Assembly: GCA_016839545.1 (NCBI GenBank)
Contig: JAEOUB010000318.1
Location: forward strand, 1 to 10,292
Origin: Candidatus Kariarchaeota archaeon
GTDB lineage: Archaea; Asgardarchaeota; Heimdallarchaeia; Heimdallarchaeales; Kariarchaeaceae
Direction: 5' to 3'
Length of the DNA: 10,292 nt
Under the pieces are notes generated by a model. It was not told the DNA's origin. It worked only from the letters and a program-made list of their open reading frames with translations, and made no database searches. Of the stretch, positions 1 to 6,640 are shown in pieces. Every line of letters begins with the position of its first letter. Positions within the stretch are counted from its first letter, which is position 1. The translations under genes and the position numbers were made by a program.

Positions 1-1066
1 AACGTAATCCGGCATATTCCTCCTTTTTTCCCTCATTTTCTTCAGCAACTGTAGCCATTTTCAGATCCTTGAAGAATTGACGATGCTCTGGTTTCCATTC
101 CTGTTTATGACAGGAGCTATCGTGAAAACATACATCACAGTCTCTTTGCTGAATGAGTCCTGCACAGAGCTGGTAACATCCCTCAGACACATAGCAGTTT
201 CTACATGCCTTCATCGCCTCACCGCGAAGTATTTGAGGAGCATATCTACCTGATTTTACAAGATAGACATAGTTTCTTGCCACTACTGTATCAAGATGAC
301 TCCACTTAGTGGTATCCAGCATTGCCATATTGCCACCTGAGATATAGATCACCTTTCCAGGAACTCTACTGTCACTGTTGTGATAATCTGAGACAAGATC
401 CTGGTAAATGTTCATCTGGATGTTGTGATCAGGACGGGGTGTGGCACCTGGCAAATTACCTGATTTTAACTCAAGGATCATAGGTTTGTCGATATAACCG
501 TCAAGTCGCCCAGTGAGACCATAACCATAGTGTCGGATATCCACCTCACTTTTTCCTTGGATGGAGATACCTCGAAGTGGCAGACCATCCTCCTGAAGGT
601 AGATTTCTGCCTCCTCTTTTGGATAGTCAGAGAGGATGAGTTCCACCTCATTCTGTTCAATTACATGTTTAATGCCATCAGGGAGATCTGATCTGTGAAT
701 AATTCGATCTGAAAAGAGATCATGTAACAGATTTCCTCGTACCATTTTCTTGTTCAGGATCCTGTCAAAATGAGCATCTGCTCCACTTGATTTTACATAG
801 GTTTTCCGGGGACAGGTGATGGCATCCAGTGTCTCAGTCACACTGACAAGGTATCGTGGTTCTATAGTGAGAAATCCATCTGAACCAATAGTTGGTACAT
901 CCTTGGGAAACTCCACGTATACCTCGTCCTGTATTCTTAGAAACGGGATAAACTGAAGCCATGGATCATCAAGCCTGACAGTGATCGTATCACCCTTTTC
1001 TGATACCACATCAATACTGTTGACTGAGAGGGCTGAGACAATACCATAAAACTTCACAGTTCCCAC
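1..1066 (-). CDS. Dna2/Cas4-like Fe-S PD-(D/E)XK nuclease, C-terminal part missing at window edge
   Basis: This is a 5'-to-3' DNA nuclease of the Cas4/Dna2/AddB superfamily and probably the N-terminal half of an archaeal Dna2 nuclease-helicase for flap or end processing. The reading frame is open from a stop at 1124-1126 to the left edge, about 355 residues. An N-terminal beta-rich region (about 1-80) precedes the nuclease core. Visible motifs are C85 in TCPRKTY, H115 in GNLLHDLF, D189 in GRLDGYID, E199 and K201 in LELKSG, and Q217/Y221 in QMNIY. C288, C291 and C297 form C-x2-C-x5-C. Together with C85 these are the four ligands expected for the family's 4Fe-4S cluster. Further cysteines follow (C301, C310, C313, C319). 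The charged, linker-like tail after residue 325 suggests an SF1 helicase domain follows outside the window, which is inference; a stand-alone nuclease is the alternative. No ATG exists upstream in frame. GTG at 1066 is chosen because a TATA-like element lies 27 nt upstream. Confidence 0.85.
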   Translation of the reverse strand, partial: MGTVKFYGIVSALSVNSIDVVSEKGDTITVRLDDPWLQFIPFLRIQDEVYVEFPKDVPTIGSDGFLTIEPRYLVSVTETLDAITCPRKTYVKSSGADAHFDRILNKKMVRGNLLHDLFSDRIIHRSDLPDGIKHVIEQNEVELILSDYPKEEAEIYLQEDGLPLRGISIQGKSEVDIRHYGYGLTGRLDGYIDKPMILELKSGNLPGATPRPDHNIQMNIYQDLVSDYHNSDSRVPGKVIYISGGNMAMLDTTKWSHLDTVVARNYVYLVKSGRYAPQILRGEAMKACRNCYVSEGCYQLCAGLIQQRDCDVCFHDSSCHKQEWKPEHRQFFKDLKMATVAEENEGKKEEYAGLR

Positions 1067-1080
1067 AGGAAATTGGGAAC
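1059..1080. promoter_or_regulatory. Inverted repeat over the start of the Dna2-like gene
   Basis: GTTCCCA at 1059-1065 and TGGGAAC at 1074-1080 are perfect 7-bp arms separated by 8 bp. They overlap the proposed GTG start and transcription start, a position where a repressor could act. A 7-bp palindrome with a flexible spacer is expected by chance about once every few kilobases, so only its location is suggestive. Confidence 0.3.
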
Positions 1081-1088
1081 CTAAGTTT

Positions 1089-1097
1089 ACTAAAAGA
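1089..1097 (-). promoter_or_regulatory. Candidate TATA box of the Dna2-like gene
   Basis: On the minus strand the element reads TCTTTTAGT. Its centre lies about 27 nt upstream of the GTG at 1066, the spacing expected if transcription starts at the start codon (leaderless). The element is weak by itself and is supported by the same spacing at several other genes in the window. Confidence 0.4.
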
Positions 1098-1171
1098 TTT
1101 ACTGAGAGTAAGGGCTGAAAGCACTAATAGAATAGAGATTGATATTTTGTAAATATTCTCTGGTTGATTTT

Positions 1172-2542
1172 TTATGCCCAGTGACCCTGTTCGAGCATGG
1201 AATTGGCGACCTTGAGGAAACCTGCGATGTTTACACCACCGAGCAGATTGGTATCATAGGTCTTAGCAGCACCAGCAGCCATCTTGTAGATGTTGACCAT
1301 GATTCCGTGGAGTCTCTGATCGACCTCTTCACGGGTCCATCCAAGACGGAGGGAGTTCTGGCTCATCTCAAGACCGGAGGTTGCAACACCACCAGCATTG
1401 GCAGCTTTGGCAGCACCAAAGATAACACCGGCTGCAAGGAACTTGTCAACTGCTTCTGGCTCGGAAGGCATGTTTGCACCCTCACCGACAGCGATAACAC
1501 CGTTATCAATCAATGTCTGTGCCTCTGCACCGTTGACCTCATTCTGAGTGGCGGATGGCAATGCAATATCCATCTGTTTCTCCCATGGTCTCCTTCCTGC
1601 GTGGTACTCAACTGGCCCACCAAAGTGGGTTGCATACTCTGAAATTCGTCCTCTTCGGACATTCTTCAGGTCCATGACCCAAGCAAGCTTGTCACGGTCA
1701 ATACCATCAGGATCGTAGATGTAACCCCCAGAGTCTGAGAGGGTCACTACTTTACCACCAAGGTCAAGAACCTTTTCGGTGGCAAACTGGGCAACATTTC
1801 CAGAACCGGAGATACCAACGGTCTTTCCACTGAATGAATCATTTTTCAAGTCCTTCAGTGCTTCCTGGACGAAATAGACGGTACCATACCCAGTAGCCTC
1901 GGGACGGATGAGTGATCCTCCATAGTTAAGACCCTTTCCGGTGAGTACACCAGTACCGTGGACATTCTTGATCTTGCGGTACATGCCGTACATGAAACCG
2001 ATCTCACGACCACCGACACCAATGTCACCTGCGGGAACGTCGGTGAACTGGCCAATGTGCCTGTTGAGCTCAAGCATGAAGCTCTGAGTGAACCTCATGA
2101 CCTCAGCATCAGACTTACCCTTGGGGTCGAAGTCTGAACCACCCTTACCACCACCCATGGGCAGTCCGGTAAGAGAGTTCTTGAAGATCTGCTCAAAACC
2201 AAGGAACTTGATGATACCCAGGTAAACGGAGGGATGGAACCGAATACCACCCTTGTAGGGGCCAATGGCAGAGTTAAACTGTACTCTGAACCCACGGTTG
2301 ACTTGCAGCTTGCCCTGATCATCATACCAGGGAACTCTGAACTGTATTACTCGCTCGGGTTCTGCCAGCCTCTCCAAAATACTTGCTTCCTGAAACTCAG
2401 GATTGGCATCAAGTGCGGGTTGGATTGACTCGTAGACCTCCTTGACAGCCTGATGAAACTCGGGCTGATGAGGATCTCGTGCGATGACCTTCTTTATCAC
2501 AGATTCGATATATTCTGAAGATGACATTTTAGTGGTCTCCAT
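1172..2542 (-). CDS. gdhA: NADP-type glutamate dehydrogenase
   Basis: A cytoplasmic enzyme that interconverts 2-oxoglutarate plus ammonium and L-glutamate, and so links nitrogen assimilation to the citric acid cycle. Its 456 residues match the compact hexameric bacterial/fungal NADP-dependent class (about 450) rather than the shorter archaeal class (about 420). The catalytic domain holds PYKGGIRFHP (95-104), the catalytic lysine K133 in GGGKGGSDFDP, and D173 in PAGDIGVGGRE. The Rossmann domain carries GSGNVAQ (246-252). It is followed by LSDSGG (268-273), where NADP-specific enzymes usually have small or serine residues instead of an acidic one, so NADP preference is inferred. EGANMP (354-359) is the usual late motif. 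The start at 2542 has a clear TATA box upstream. A second ATG at 2527, preceded by GGAGA, is possible and would shorten the protein by five residues. The gene is transcribed away from the GDPD-like gene, with which it shares a 244-bp intergenic region. Confidence 0.96.
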   Translation of the reverse strand: METTKMSSSEYIESVIKKVIARDPHQPEFHQAVKEVYESIQPALDANPEFQEASILERLAEPERVIQFRVPWYDDQGKLQVNRGFRVQFNSAIGPYKGGIRFHPSVYLGIIKFLGFEQIFKNSLTGLPMGGGKGGSDFDPKGKSDAEVMRFTQSFMLELNRHIGQFTDVPAGDIGVGGREIGFMYGMYRKIKNVHGTGVLTGKGLNYGGSLIRPEATGYGTVYFVQEALKDLKNDSFSGKTVGISGSGNVAQFATEKVLDLGGKVVTLSDSGGYIYDPDGIDRDKLAWVMDLKNVRRGRISEYATHFGGPVEYHAGRRPWEKQMDIALPSATQNEVNGAEAQTLIDNGVIAVGEGANMPSEPEAVDKFLAAGVIFGAAKAANAGGVATSGLEMSQNSLRLGWTREEVDQRLHGIMVNIYKMAAGAAKTYDTNLLGGVNIAGFLKVANSMLEQGHWA

Positions 2543-2573
2543 AAAATCGCAATCGTCTTCTGACGGCGAACTG

Positions 2574-2591
2574 AACCCCCCTTCAGGGGTT
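2574..2591. promoter_or_regulatory. Palindrome between TATA box and predicted transcript start of gdhA
   Basis: AACCCC (2574-2579) and GGGGTT (2586-2591) are perfect inverted 6-bp arms with a 6-bp spacer. They lie directly next to the TATA box, on the side toward the gene. A protein bound here would block RNA polymerase recruitment or initiation, so this is a candidate repressor operator. The identity of any regulator is unknown. Confidence 0.4.
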
Positions 2592-2592
2592 G

Positions 2593-2605
2593 ATATATTA
2601 AAAAT
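2593..2605 (-). promoter_or_regulatory. TATA box of glutamate dehydrogenase gene
   Basis: The minus strand reads TTTTTAATATATC, the strongest TATA box in the window. It predicts a transcript start near 2571 and a short leader of roughly 28 nt before the ATG at 2542. Confidence 0.65.
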
Positions 2606-2786
2606 ACCGTCCTTTACACTAACCCCGCCATTTCATCTCATAAATGTTGTCAAATATCCAAAAATAACATTATAGGCACTCTACATCCAACTTCTGCTCA
2701 CTCGAGTCCCATAACCACCACGATTTCTTCACAAATCACACCATGAAACAAAGAACATTTTTCTACAATCACCCATCTCCTTCCTC

Positions 2787-3635
2787 ATGGGACAAGTAAT
2801 CGAACCAAATTCCATTGCAGCAATTAGATGGGGTCTGCAAAATTATGATGGTGCCGAGTTTGATGTGCGTATCACAAAAGATAACGTGCCGATAATACAT
2901 CACGACACCTACATACATGGCACTCTCAAAAAAATCCAGGATCTCACCTGCGAGGAGTGTATCAATGACCACAAGCTGGAAACTCTAGAAGCACTGGTCA
3001 CCGATCCCGAGGTCATCCGCCTGTGTAACGAGGAAAAGAGGTTCCTGTGGCTTGAACTCAAGCCTGACTGTGAGTTCTGGCAGCCTGTTGACGGTATTGT
3101 CCATGCCACCCGGATGTATGGCCAGATTGATTATATTCTCGAGAAAGGTGGTGTTGACCTCAGCCAGATCAATATCTTCTCGTTTAACCAGCAATTATGC
3201 CAGCCCTTTGTCGACGATGGAAAATATCGAGTGTATGCAATAGTGCCCTTCATCGATGAGTGTGATACGCGAAGCGGCCTCATTCGAAAAATTCTGAGTC
3301 TTCCCCGGTTCTTTGCACCCAAGAAGAACCTGATCTGGCATGGTAAGAGGCTGAAAGACAAGGGCTTTGATGGGATGCTGTTCCCCAACCAGTATGTCAC
3401 CGGTATCAGATCACTGTGGCATCCCAGCCTGAAAAGAGTGGACAAGAAGCTACGAGATGAGAATTTCGATCTGGTGACACAGACACAGACGCTTGAGGAT
3501 GAGCAGAAGTATGACGGCGTTATTCGGTTCACTGATCACTGTGTCCCTGCAGACAATCCCCGTCAGACAGGTACCTTCAAAAATCATATTGTTATCCACA
3601 GGGGCTGTGGTGTGGATCCACTTGAGATAGAATAG
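2787..3635 (+). CDS. GDPD-like phosphodiesterase, apparently circularly permuted
   Basis: This is a glycerophosphodiester phosphodiesterase-like TIM-barrel protein, whose family hydrolyses glycerophosphodiesters to glycerol-3-phosphate and an alcohol. The 282 residues start with EPNSIAAI (6-13), which corresponds to the PENT helix after the usual HRG. They continue with E24 and D26 in GAEFDVRITKDNVPIIHHD, H39 of the HHD motif, E90 and K92 in LWLELKP, INIFSF (128-133), and a late GVIRFTD strand (244-250). The N-terminus has no HRG. Instead IVIHRGCG appears at 268-275, followed by VDPLE and the stop. A normal family member starts with that strand. All expected catalytic residues are therefore present, but in permuted order. 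The ATG at 2787 is the only usable start: the frame is open upstream to 2715 without ATG, GTG or TTG. Alternatives are a truncated or frameshifted normal gene with a chance HRG. No transmembrane segment or signal peptide is visible. It converges on the next gene with a 16-bp gap. Confidence 0.8.
   Translation: MGQVIEPNSIAAIRWGLQNYDGAEFDVRITKDNVPIIHHDTYIHGTLKKIQDLTCEECINDHKLETLEALVTDPEVIRLCNEEKRFLWLELKPDCEFWQPVDGIVHATRMYGQIDYILEKGGVDLSQINIFSFNQQLCQPFVDDGKYRVYAIVPFIDECDTRSGLIRKILSLPRFFAPKKNLIWHGKRLKDKGFDGMLFPNQYVTGIRSLWHPSLKRVDKKLRDENFDLVTQTQTLEDEQKYDGVIRFTDHCVPADNPRQTGTFKNHIVIHRGCGVDPLEIE
2797..2806 (+). repeat. Direct repeat copy 1 (TAATCGAACC) at the 5' end of the GDPD-like gene
   Basis: The exact 10-mer TAATCGAACC occurs here, coding V-I-E-P near the N-terminus, and again at 3637-3646 just after the stop codon. 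Both copies are in the same reading frame. Confidence 0.6.
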
Positions 3636-3636
3636 T

Positions 3637-3646
3637 TAATCGAACC
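3637..3646 (+). repeat. Direct repeat copy 2 (TAATCGAACC) just past the GDPD-like stop
   Basis: This is the second exact copy of the 10-mer. Read in the frame of the gene it would continue as L-I-E-P directly after the stop codon. That matches what would follow HRG in an unpermuted family member and could be a scar of tandem duplication. Confidence 0.6.
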
Positions 3647-3651
3647 TGTGA

Positions 3652-3996
3652 TTATCCCTGTATTGGCGTCACTCTGTTTTCAACAACAAACTTGTTCATA
3701 TTGTATATTGCAAGGATAGTCCATCCAATGATGAGAATGAACACGATGAGCTTGACTGCTGGAGGTCGTGTCGACTGTCGAACCGAGAGACCGATGGTTG
3801 CAGGTAGCAGCAGAATCCACACAATGATCTCTGCCAGCAGTGGGAGACCATCAACCCAGAGGTAAAATCGATCCAAGAGCTCAACATTGTAGACCAAGAT
3901 GATGAAATAACTGATCCACATCAGAGCAAAAAACACGATCGCATAGACATTCAGTGCCAGTCCAAAAAGATATTCCCAGGTGTTCCCGTCACTCAT
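3652..3996 (-). CDS. Small three-helix membrane protein, unknown function
   Basis: I do not recognise this family. From the ATG at 3996 the protein has 114 residues. Three hydrophobic stretches are visible, at about residues 11-37, 52-74 and 82-100, with short polar loops and a basic connector (VRQSTRPP) before the third. No cysteines, metal ligands or catalytic motifs stand out. A GTG two codons upstream (4002) is an alternative start. The ATG is preferred because the TATA element at 4017-4029 predicts transcription starting at about 3997, which would leave the GTG outside the transcript. The gene converges on the GDPD-like gene with only 16 bp between stops, and lies 95 bp downstream of the fumarase pair with its own promoter. 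Confidence 0.75.
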   Translation of the reverse strand: MSDGNTWEYLFGLALNVYAIVFFALMWISYFIILVYNVELLDRFYLWVDGLPLLAEIIVWILLLPATIGLSVRQSTRPPAVKLIVFILIIGWTILAIYNMNKFVVENRVTPIQG

Positions 3997-4016
3997 CTTC
4001 ACATAGAGATCGATTC

Positions 4017-4029
4017 TAAAATATATTAA
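4017..4029 (-). promoter_or_regulatory. TATA box of the three-helix membrane protein gene
   Basis: The minus strand reads TTAATATATTTTA. Its centre is about 27 nt upstream of the ATG at 3996, which implies a leaderless transcript. Confidence 0.6.
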
Positions 4030-4097
4030 GTATCAGGACTGTCACGATAGTGATTTCAATTTAGATTGTTTTATTCTACCGAATTTCAGAGTGGCAT

Positions 4098-5024
4098 TCA
4101 ATAATCGACAAACTCGACAGAGCTATCTGGGGAGATAATGGCTGATGCATGACGCAGTGCCCAGCAGGAGAAGACCACACCAACCGGCAATGATGCAGGG
4201 TGGCGGCTGGCAAGATTGATATTGACATCCATCACTGTCTGACCTGCTCCCACTCCCATGGGTCCAATTGGCAGCACATTGCATGCCTCCATCAGGCTAT
4301 TTTCAAGATTGGCCACTCGCTCATCTGCATGTCTCTCACCCAATGGTCGTAGTAATGCTTTCTTGGCAAGGTTCATACAGATATCCTCTCCTCCTCCGAT
4401 ACCCACCCCAATTCTATAGGGGGGACAGCCGGCAGGACCTGCCTCTGCCAGAGCATCAATAACAAACTGCATGGCACCCTTCAGACCAAGTCCGGGTTTG
4501 AGCATACCCAGCTTGGCAATATTGGATGAGCCACCACCTTTGGTCATCGCAGTTATTTTCAACTTATCTCCCGAAACAAGATCCAGGTAGAAATAGGGGA
4601 TATGACCCCGGGGATCAATATTATTTCCTGGATTACCCTCAAAGAAATCCACAGTGTTGGGGCGTAGCGGTACCAGCTTGGTTGCCTCCCCTGTTGCCTC
4701 TCGAAGGATCTCCTTCAGTTCAGATTTGAGTGGGAACTGATCTCCCACACTCAGAATAAAGCTGACAATGCCGGTATCCTGACACATGGGGGCACTTGTC
4801 TCACGGGCAAGTTCCACATCATCGAGGATATTGGATATCTGCAGCAGGGCTCCCTCGTGGTTGAGTACCTCCTGCTTGATCTCCTGCATGGACTGCTGGA
4901 CATCATGTGGGAGTGATGTGGCTGACAGTCGCAGGAGTGCTATGGCTGTCTCCTTGATGGTTGTCTTGATACCCGATGTATCATCTACTTTCTGTGTGTC
5001 TTCTTTTTGTGATCTGAAAAACAT
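4098..5024 (-). CDS. Class I fumarate hydratase, alpha (Fe-S) subunit
   Basis: The Fe-S subunit of a two-subunit, oxygen-sensitive fumarase that interconverts fumarate and L-malate; the related L-tartrate dehydratase cannot be excluded from sequence alone. The 308 residues match the usual alpha-subunit length (about 280-300), with roughly 20 extra polar N-terminal residues. The three cluster cysteines are visible: C81 in APMCQDTG, C200 in GPAGCPPYRIG and C287 in FSCWALRHA. Other family motifs are TKGGGSSNIAKL (161-172), GVGIGGGED (206-214) and GPMGVGAGQT (254-263). The ATG at 5024 overlaps the last base of the TGA of the beta subunit (TGATG), and GGAGG lies 10 nt upstream inside the beta gene. 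Coupled translation and a shared transcript are therefore likely. The alpha gene is second in the pair, whereas in many organisms alpha comes first or is fused upstream of beta. Confidence 0.93.
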   Translation of the reverse strand: MFFRSQKEDTQKVDDTSGIKTTIKETAIALLRLSATSLPHDVQQSMQEIKQEVLNHEGALLQISNILDDVELARETSAPMCQDTGIVSFILSVGDQFPLKSELKEILREATGEATKLVPLRPNTVDFFEGNPGNNIDPRGHIPYFYLDLVSGDKLKITAMTKGGGSSNIAKLGMLKPGLGLKGAMQFVIDALAEAGPAGCPPYRIGVGIGGGEDICMNLAKKALLRPLGERHADERVANLENSLMEACNVLPIGPMGVGAGQTVMDVNINLASRHPASLPVGVVFSCWALRHASAIISPDSSVEFVDY

Positions 5025-5647
5025 CAGTGCATCGCCTCCAGTGTCTTGTCAATGATGGCATATGCATCTTTTTTACTTTCCATTGTCTTCTTACGGTTCT
5101 CCTCAAAGAAATTGTTACCATGGGCATCGATACCAATCATGAGGGGTCCAAATTCCTCTACCTGAAGTACCCACAGGCACTCTGGCATACCCAGCAGGTC
5201 ATACCAGTGGACTTCAAGGACCTCCTTTACTCCTTTGGCTGCCAGCAGGGCAGCACCACCTGTGAACATACCATAGACTGCTCCGAATTTCTCACAGGCC
5301 ACTGTTGTTCGTGGACCCATCCCTCCTTTACCAATGATTAACCGGGATCCAAAAGTCTCGATAAAGATATCCTGGAAGATCTCCATACGATTGCTCGTGG
5401 TGGGACCACCGGCTACCATATTCCACTTACCAGTCTCATCCTTCTGCATAATGGGGCCACAATGAAAGATACCAAGCTCACCAAAATTAACAGGTAGGGT
5501 CTCTCCCTTGGCATGGAGGTCAAGGGCATGTTTGTGTGCGTCATCTCTAGCTGTGACAATCTTCCCTGTCACATAGATATTATCGCCTATTTGTAGCTTC
5601 TTCACATCCTCCTCTGACAGTGGGAGTTGAAGATGATATATTGCCAT
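5024..5647 (-). CDS. Class I fumarate hydratase, beta subunit
   Basis: The second subunit of the Fe-S fumarase, contributing substrate-binding and catalytic residues; it corresponds to the C-terminal domain of single-chain FumA. The 207 residues have the usual length for a separate beta subunit. Family motifs are TARDDAHK (32-39), FHCGPI (61-66), GPTTSNRM (81-88), IGKGGM (105-110) and HWYDLLGMPE (147-156). It is the first gene of the beta-alpha pair and ends in a TGATG overlap with alpha. A TATA-like element 25 nt before the ATG at 5647 suggests a leaderless transcript for the pair. The start is consistent with the family, whose members begin shortly before the first strand (IYHLQLPL). As for alpha, tartrate dehydratase is the alternative assignment. 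Confidence 0.93.
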   Translation of the reverse strand: MAIYHLQLPLSEEDVKKLQIGDNIYVTGKIVTARDDAHKHALDLHAKGETLPVNFGELGIFHCGPIMQKDETGKWNMVAGGPTTSNRMEIFQDIFIETFGSRLIIGKGGMGPRTTVACEKFGAVYGMFTGGAALLAAKGVKEVLEVHWYDLLGMPECLWVLQVEEFGPLMIGIDAHGNNFFEENRKKTMESKKDAYAIIDKTLEAMH

Positions 5648-5658
5648 AGGTGCTATGG
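5644..5658. promoter_or_regulatory. Palindrome over the fumarase start codon
   Basis: CCATAG (5644-5649) and CTATGG (5653-5658) form perfect 6-bp arms around a 3-bp loop. They cover the ATG and the predicted transcript start. It could be an operator or a start-site hairpin in a longer transcript. Six-bp palindromes are common by chance, so only the location is notable. Confidence 0.35.
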
Positions 5659-5667
5659 AATCTATAT

Positions 5668-5676
5668 GAATTATAG
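5668..5676 (-). promoter_or_regulatory. TATA-like element of the fumarase operon
   Basis: The minus strand reads CTATAATTC. It is centred about 25 nt upstream of the beta-subunit ATG, consistent with a leaderless mRNA. Confidence 0.5.
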
Positions 5677-5791
5677 AGCTATCGAAAATTTCCTCATTAG
5701 TCTCACAAAATCTGTAGTTTATTCGAAATATAAGGTAGAAGATTGGACATATGTTTAGTCTATAACAAATTCTTGACCAATTGAGGAAGAA

Positions 5792-6640
5792 CTAAAGTGA
5801 CACCACGATTGCAATGGCACGGTGGTCTGATATGGACTCATCTCCAAGAACCTGTGCACTGCTTGCTCCCACAGTCCACTCAGATGATAGCCAGATGTAA
5901 TCAATCCTAGCATTTGCCAGCCCCTCACTCTCAAAGAAATAAGATGTAGTCTCGTCTGCAGCTCCACCTGCCTCCACGTAGCCGTCACGATACGCTTCTG
6001 TCAGAGCGATATAGCTGGGATCCTCAGTAATATCCCGGGGGCTCTCCTCGCTTTGGGCAAGTACTGTATTGAAATCACCCATGACAATGTAGGGAGTGGT
6101 CAGATCATCCGTGATGGCAATGATAGAATCGACTTGCCCCAATTGGTCACTGGGTGACTGAAATGTGAGATGAGTATTGATCACAGTTATCAGTTGATCG
6201 CCAAGATCCAGAGTCACAACGATTGCCACCCTGTTCAGTGCCTCTTCTGATGGCAGAGCCACAGTTTCGGCTTCGAGAATTGGAAATTCTGATAGGAGAC
6301 TCACTCCCCAGACATCATCCCGGCTGTCAGGTCCACTGTAGAAGTACATCCCCAGTTGTCCGGAAAGCCAGCGGACACCATCCTGGTTGGAACTCACTGC
6401 ACGGTTTCCCTCGCTCTCCTGCAGCCCCACCACCTTTACACCACTATCGCGGATCAGGTCTCTGACAAGTTCAAGGTTATTGCCTCCACCCGTTCCCGCA
6501 TCATAATACAGGTGAACATTGTATGACATCACTCCAAATGATGTACCAGTGTCTGCTGCAGGTGGAAGATTGTTGTATCCGATCAGAAGCACACTCAATA
6601 CTCCCATAACAAGGAAGCCGGTATAGAGTACACGTTTCAT
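5792..6640 (-). CDS. Membrane-anchored EEP-fold phosphodiesterase, CWH43/PGAP2IP-like
   Basis: This is an endonuclease/exonuclease/phosphatase-fold hydrolase of 282 residues. A hydrophobic segment at residues 5-21 would anchor the catalytic domain outside the membrane. Active-site residues are all present: N41 in MSYNVH, E75 in GLQES, H157 in INTHL, D189 and N191 in MGDFNTV, D247 in RIDYIWLS, and D272/H273 in SDHRAI. Within the superfamily the region around 72-130 (GLQES, then N-Q-D, WLSGQLGMY, GP, WGVSLLSEFPI, LPS) resembles, from memory, the C-terminal domain of eukaryotic CWH43/PGAP2IP, which acts in GPI-lipid remodelling. A lipid or glycolipid phosphodiester substrate is inferred, not shown. 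Its ATG lies in an ATGA overlap with the stop of the upstream 12-helix membrane protein, so the two are translated together. A secreted nuclease or sphingomyelinase-like enzyme is the alternative. Confidence 0.87.
   Translation of the reverse strand: MKRVLYTGFLVMGVLSVLLIGYNNLPPAADTGTSFGVMSYNVHLYYDAGTGGGNNLELVRDLIRDSGVKVVGLQESEGNRAVSSNQDGVRWLSGQLGMYFYSGPDSRDDVWGVSLLSEFPILEAETVALPSEEALNRVAIVVTLDLGDQLITVINTHLTFQSPSDQLGQVDSIIAITDDLTTPYIVMGDFNTVLAQSEESPRDITEDPSYIALTEAYRDGYVEAGGAADETTSYFFESEGLANARIDYIWLSSEWTVGASSAQVLGDESISDHRAIAIVVSL

Noticed and set aside
478..660. 60-codon minus-strand frame in the first kilobase
   Set aside because: It is out of frame with the Dna2-like nuclease, whose frame is open over the whole region and carries all superfamily motifs.
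1..1066. CRISPR-associated Cas4
   Set aside because: The core fits Cas4, but there is no CRISPR array or other cas gene nearby. The N-terminal extension and length also favour a Dna2-like protein.
1139..1642. 167-codon open frame on the plus strand
   Set aside because: It lies wholly antisense to the glutamate dehydrogenase C-terminal half, which shows unmistakable family motifs. Its translation has no recognisable domain.
2743..2799. 18-codon frame starting at ATG 2743, possibly a missing N-terminus of the GDPD-like protein lost by a 1-bp deletion
   Set aside because: Its translation contains no HRG and no barrel strand, and the HRG is found at the C-terminus instead. Kept only as the rival frameshift explanation to be tested by read mapping.
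4786..5341. Plus-strand open frames of 89 and 104 codons across the fumarase junction
   Set aside because: They are antisense to well-conserved fumarase subunits, and their composition is that of a reverse-frame shadow.
5648..5791. Possible small gene between the EEP enzyme and the fumarase
   Set aside because: No frame with a plausible start and length exists there apart from shadows of the EEP gene. The region is AT-rich and accounted for by the fumarase promoter and the 3' end of the EEP transcript.
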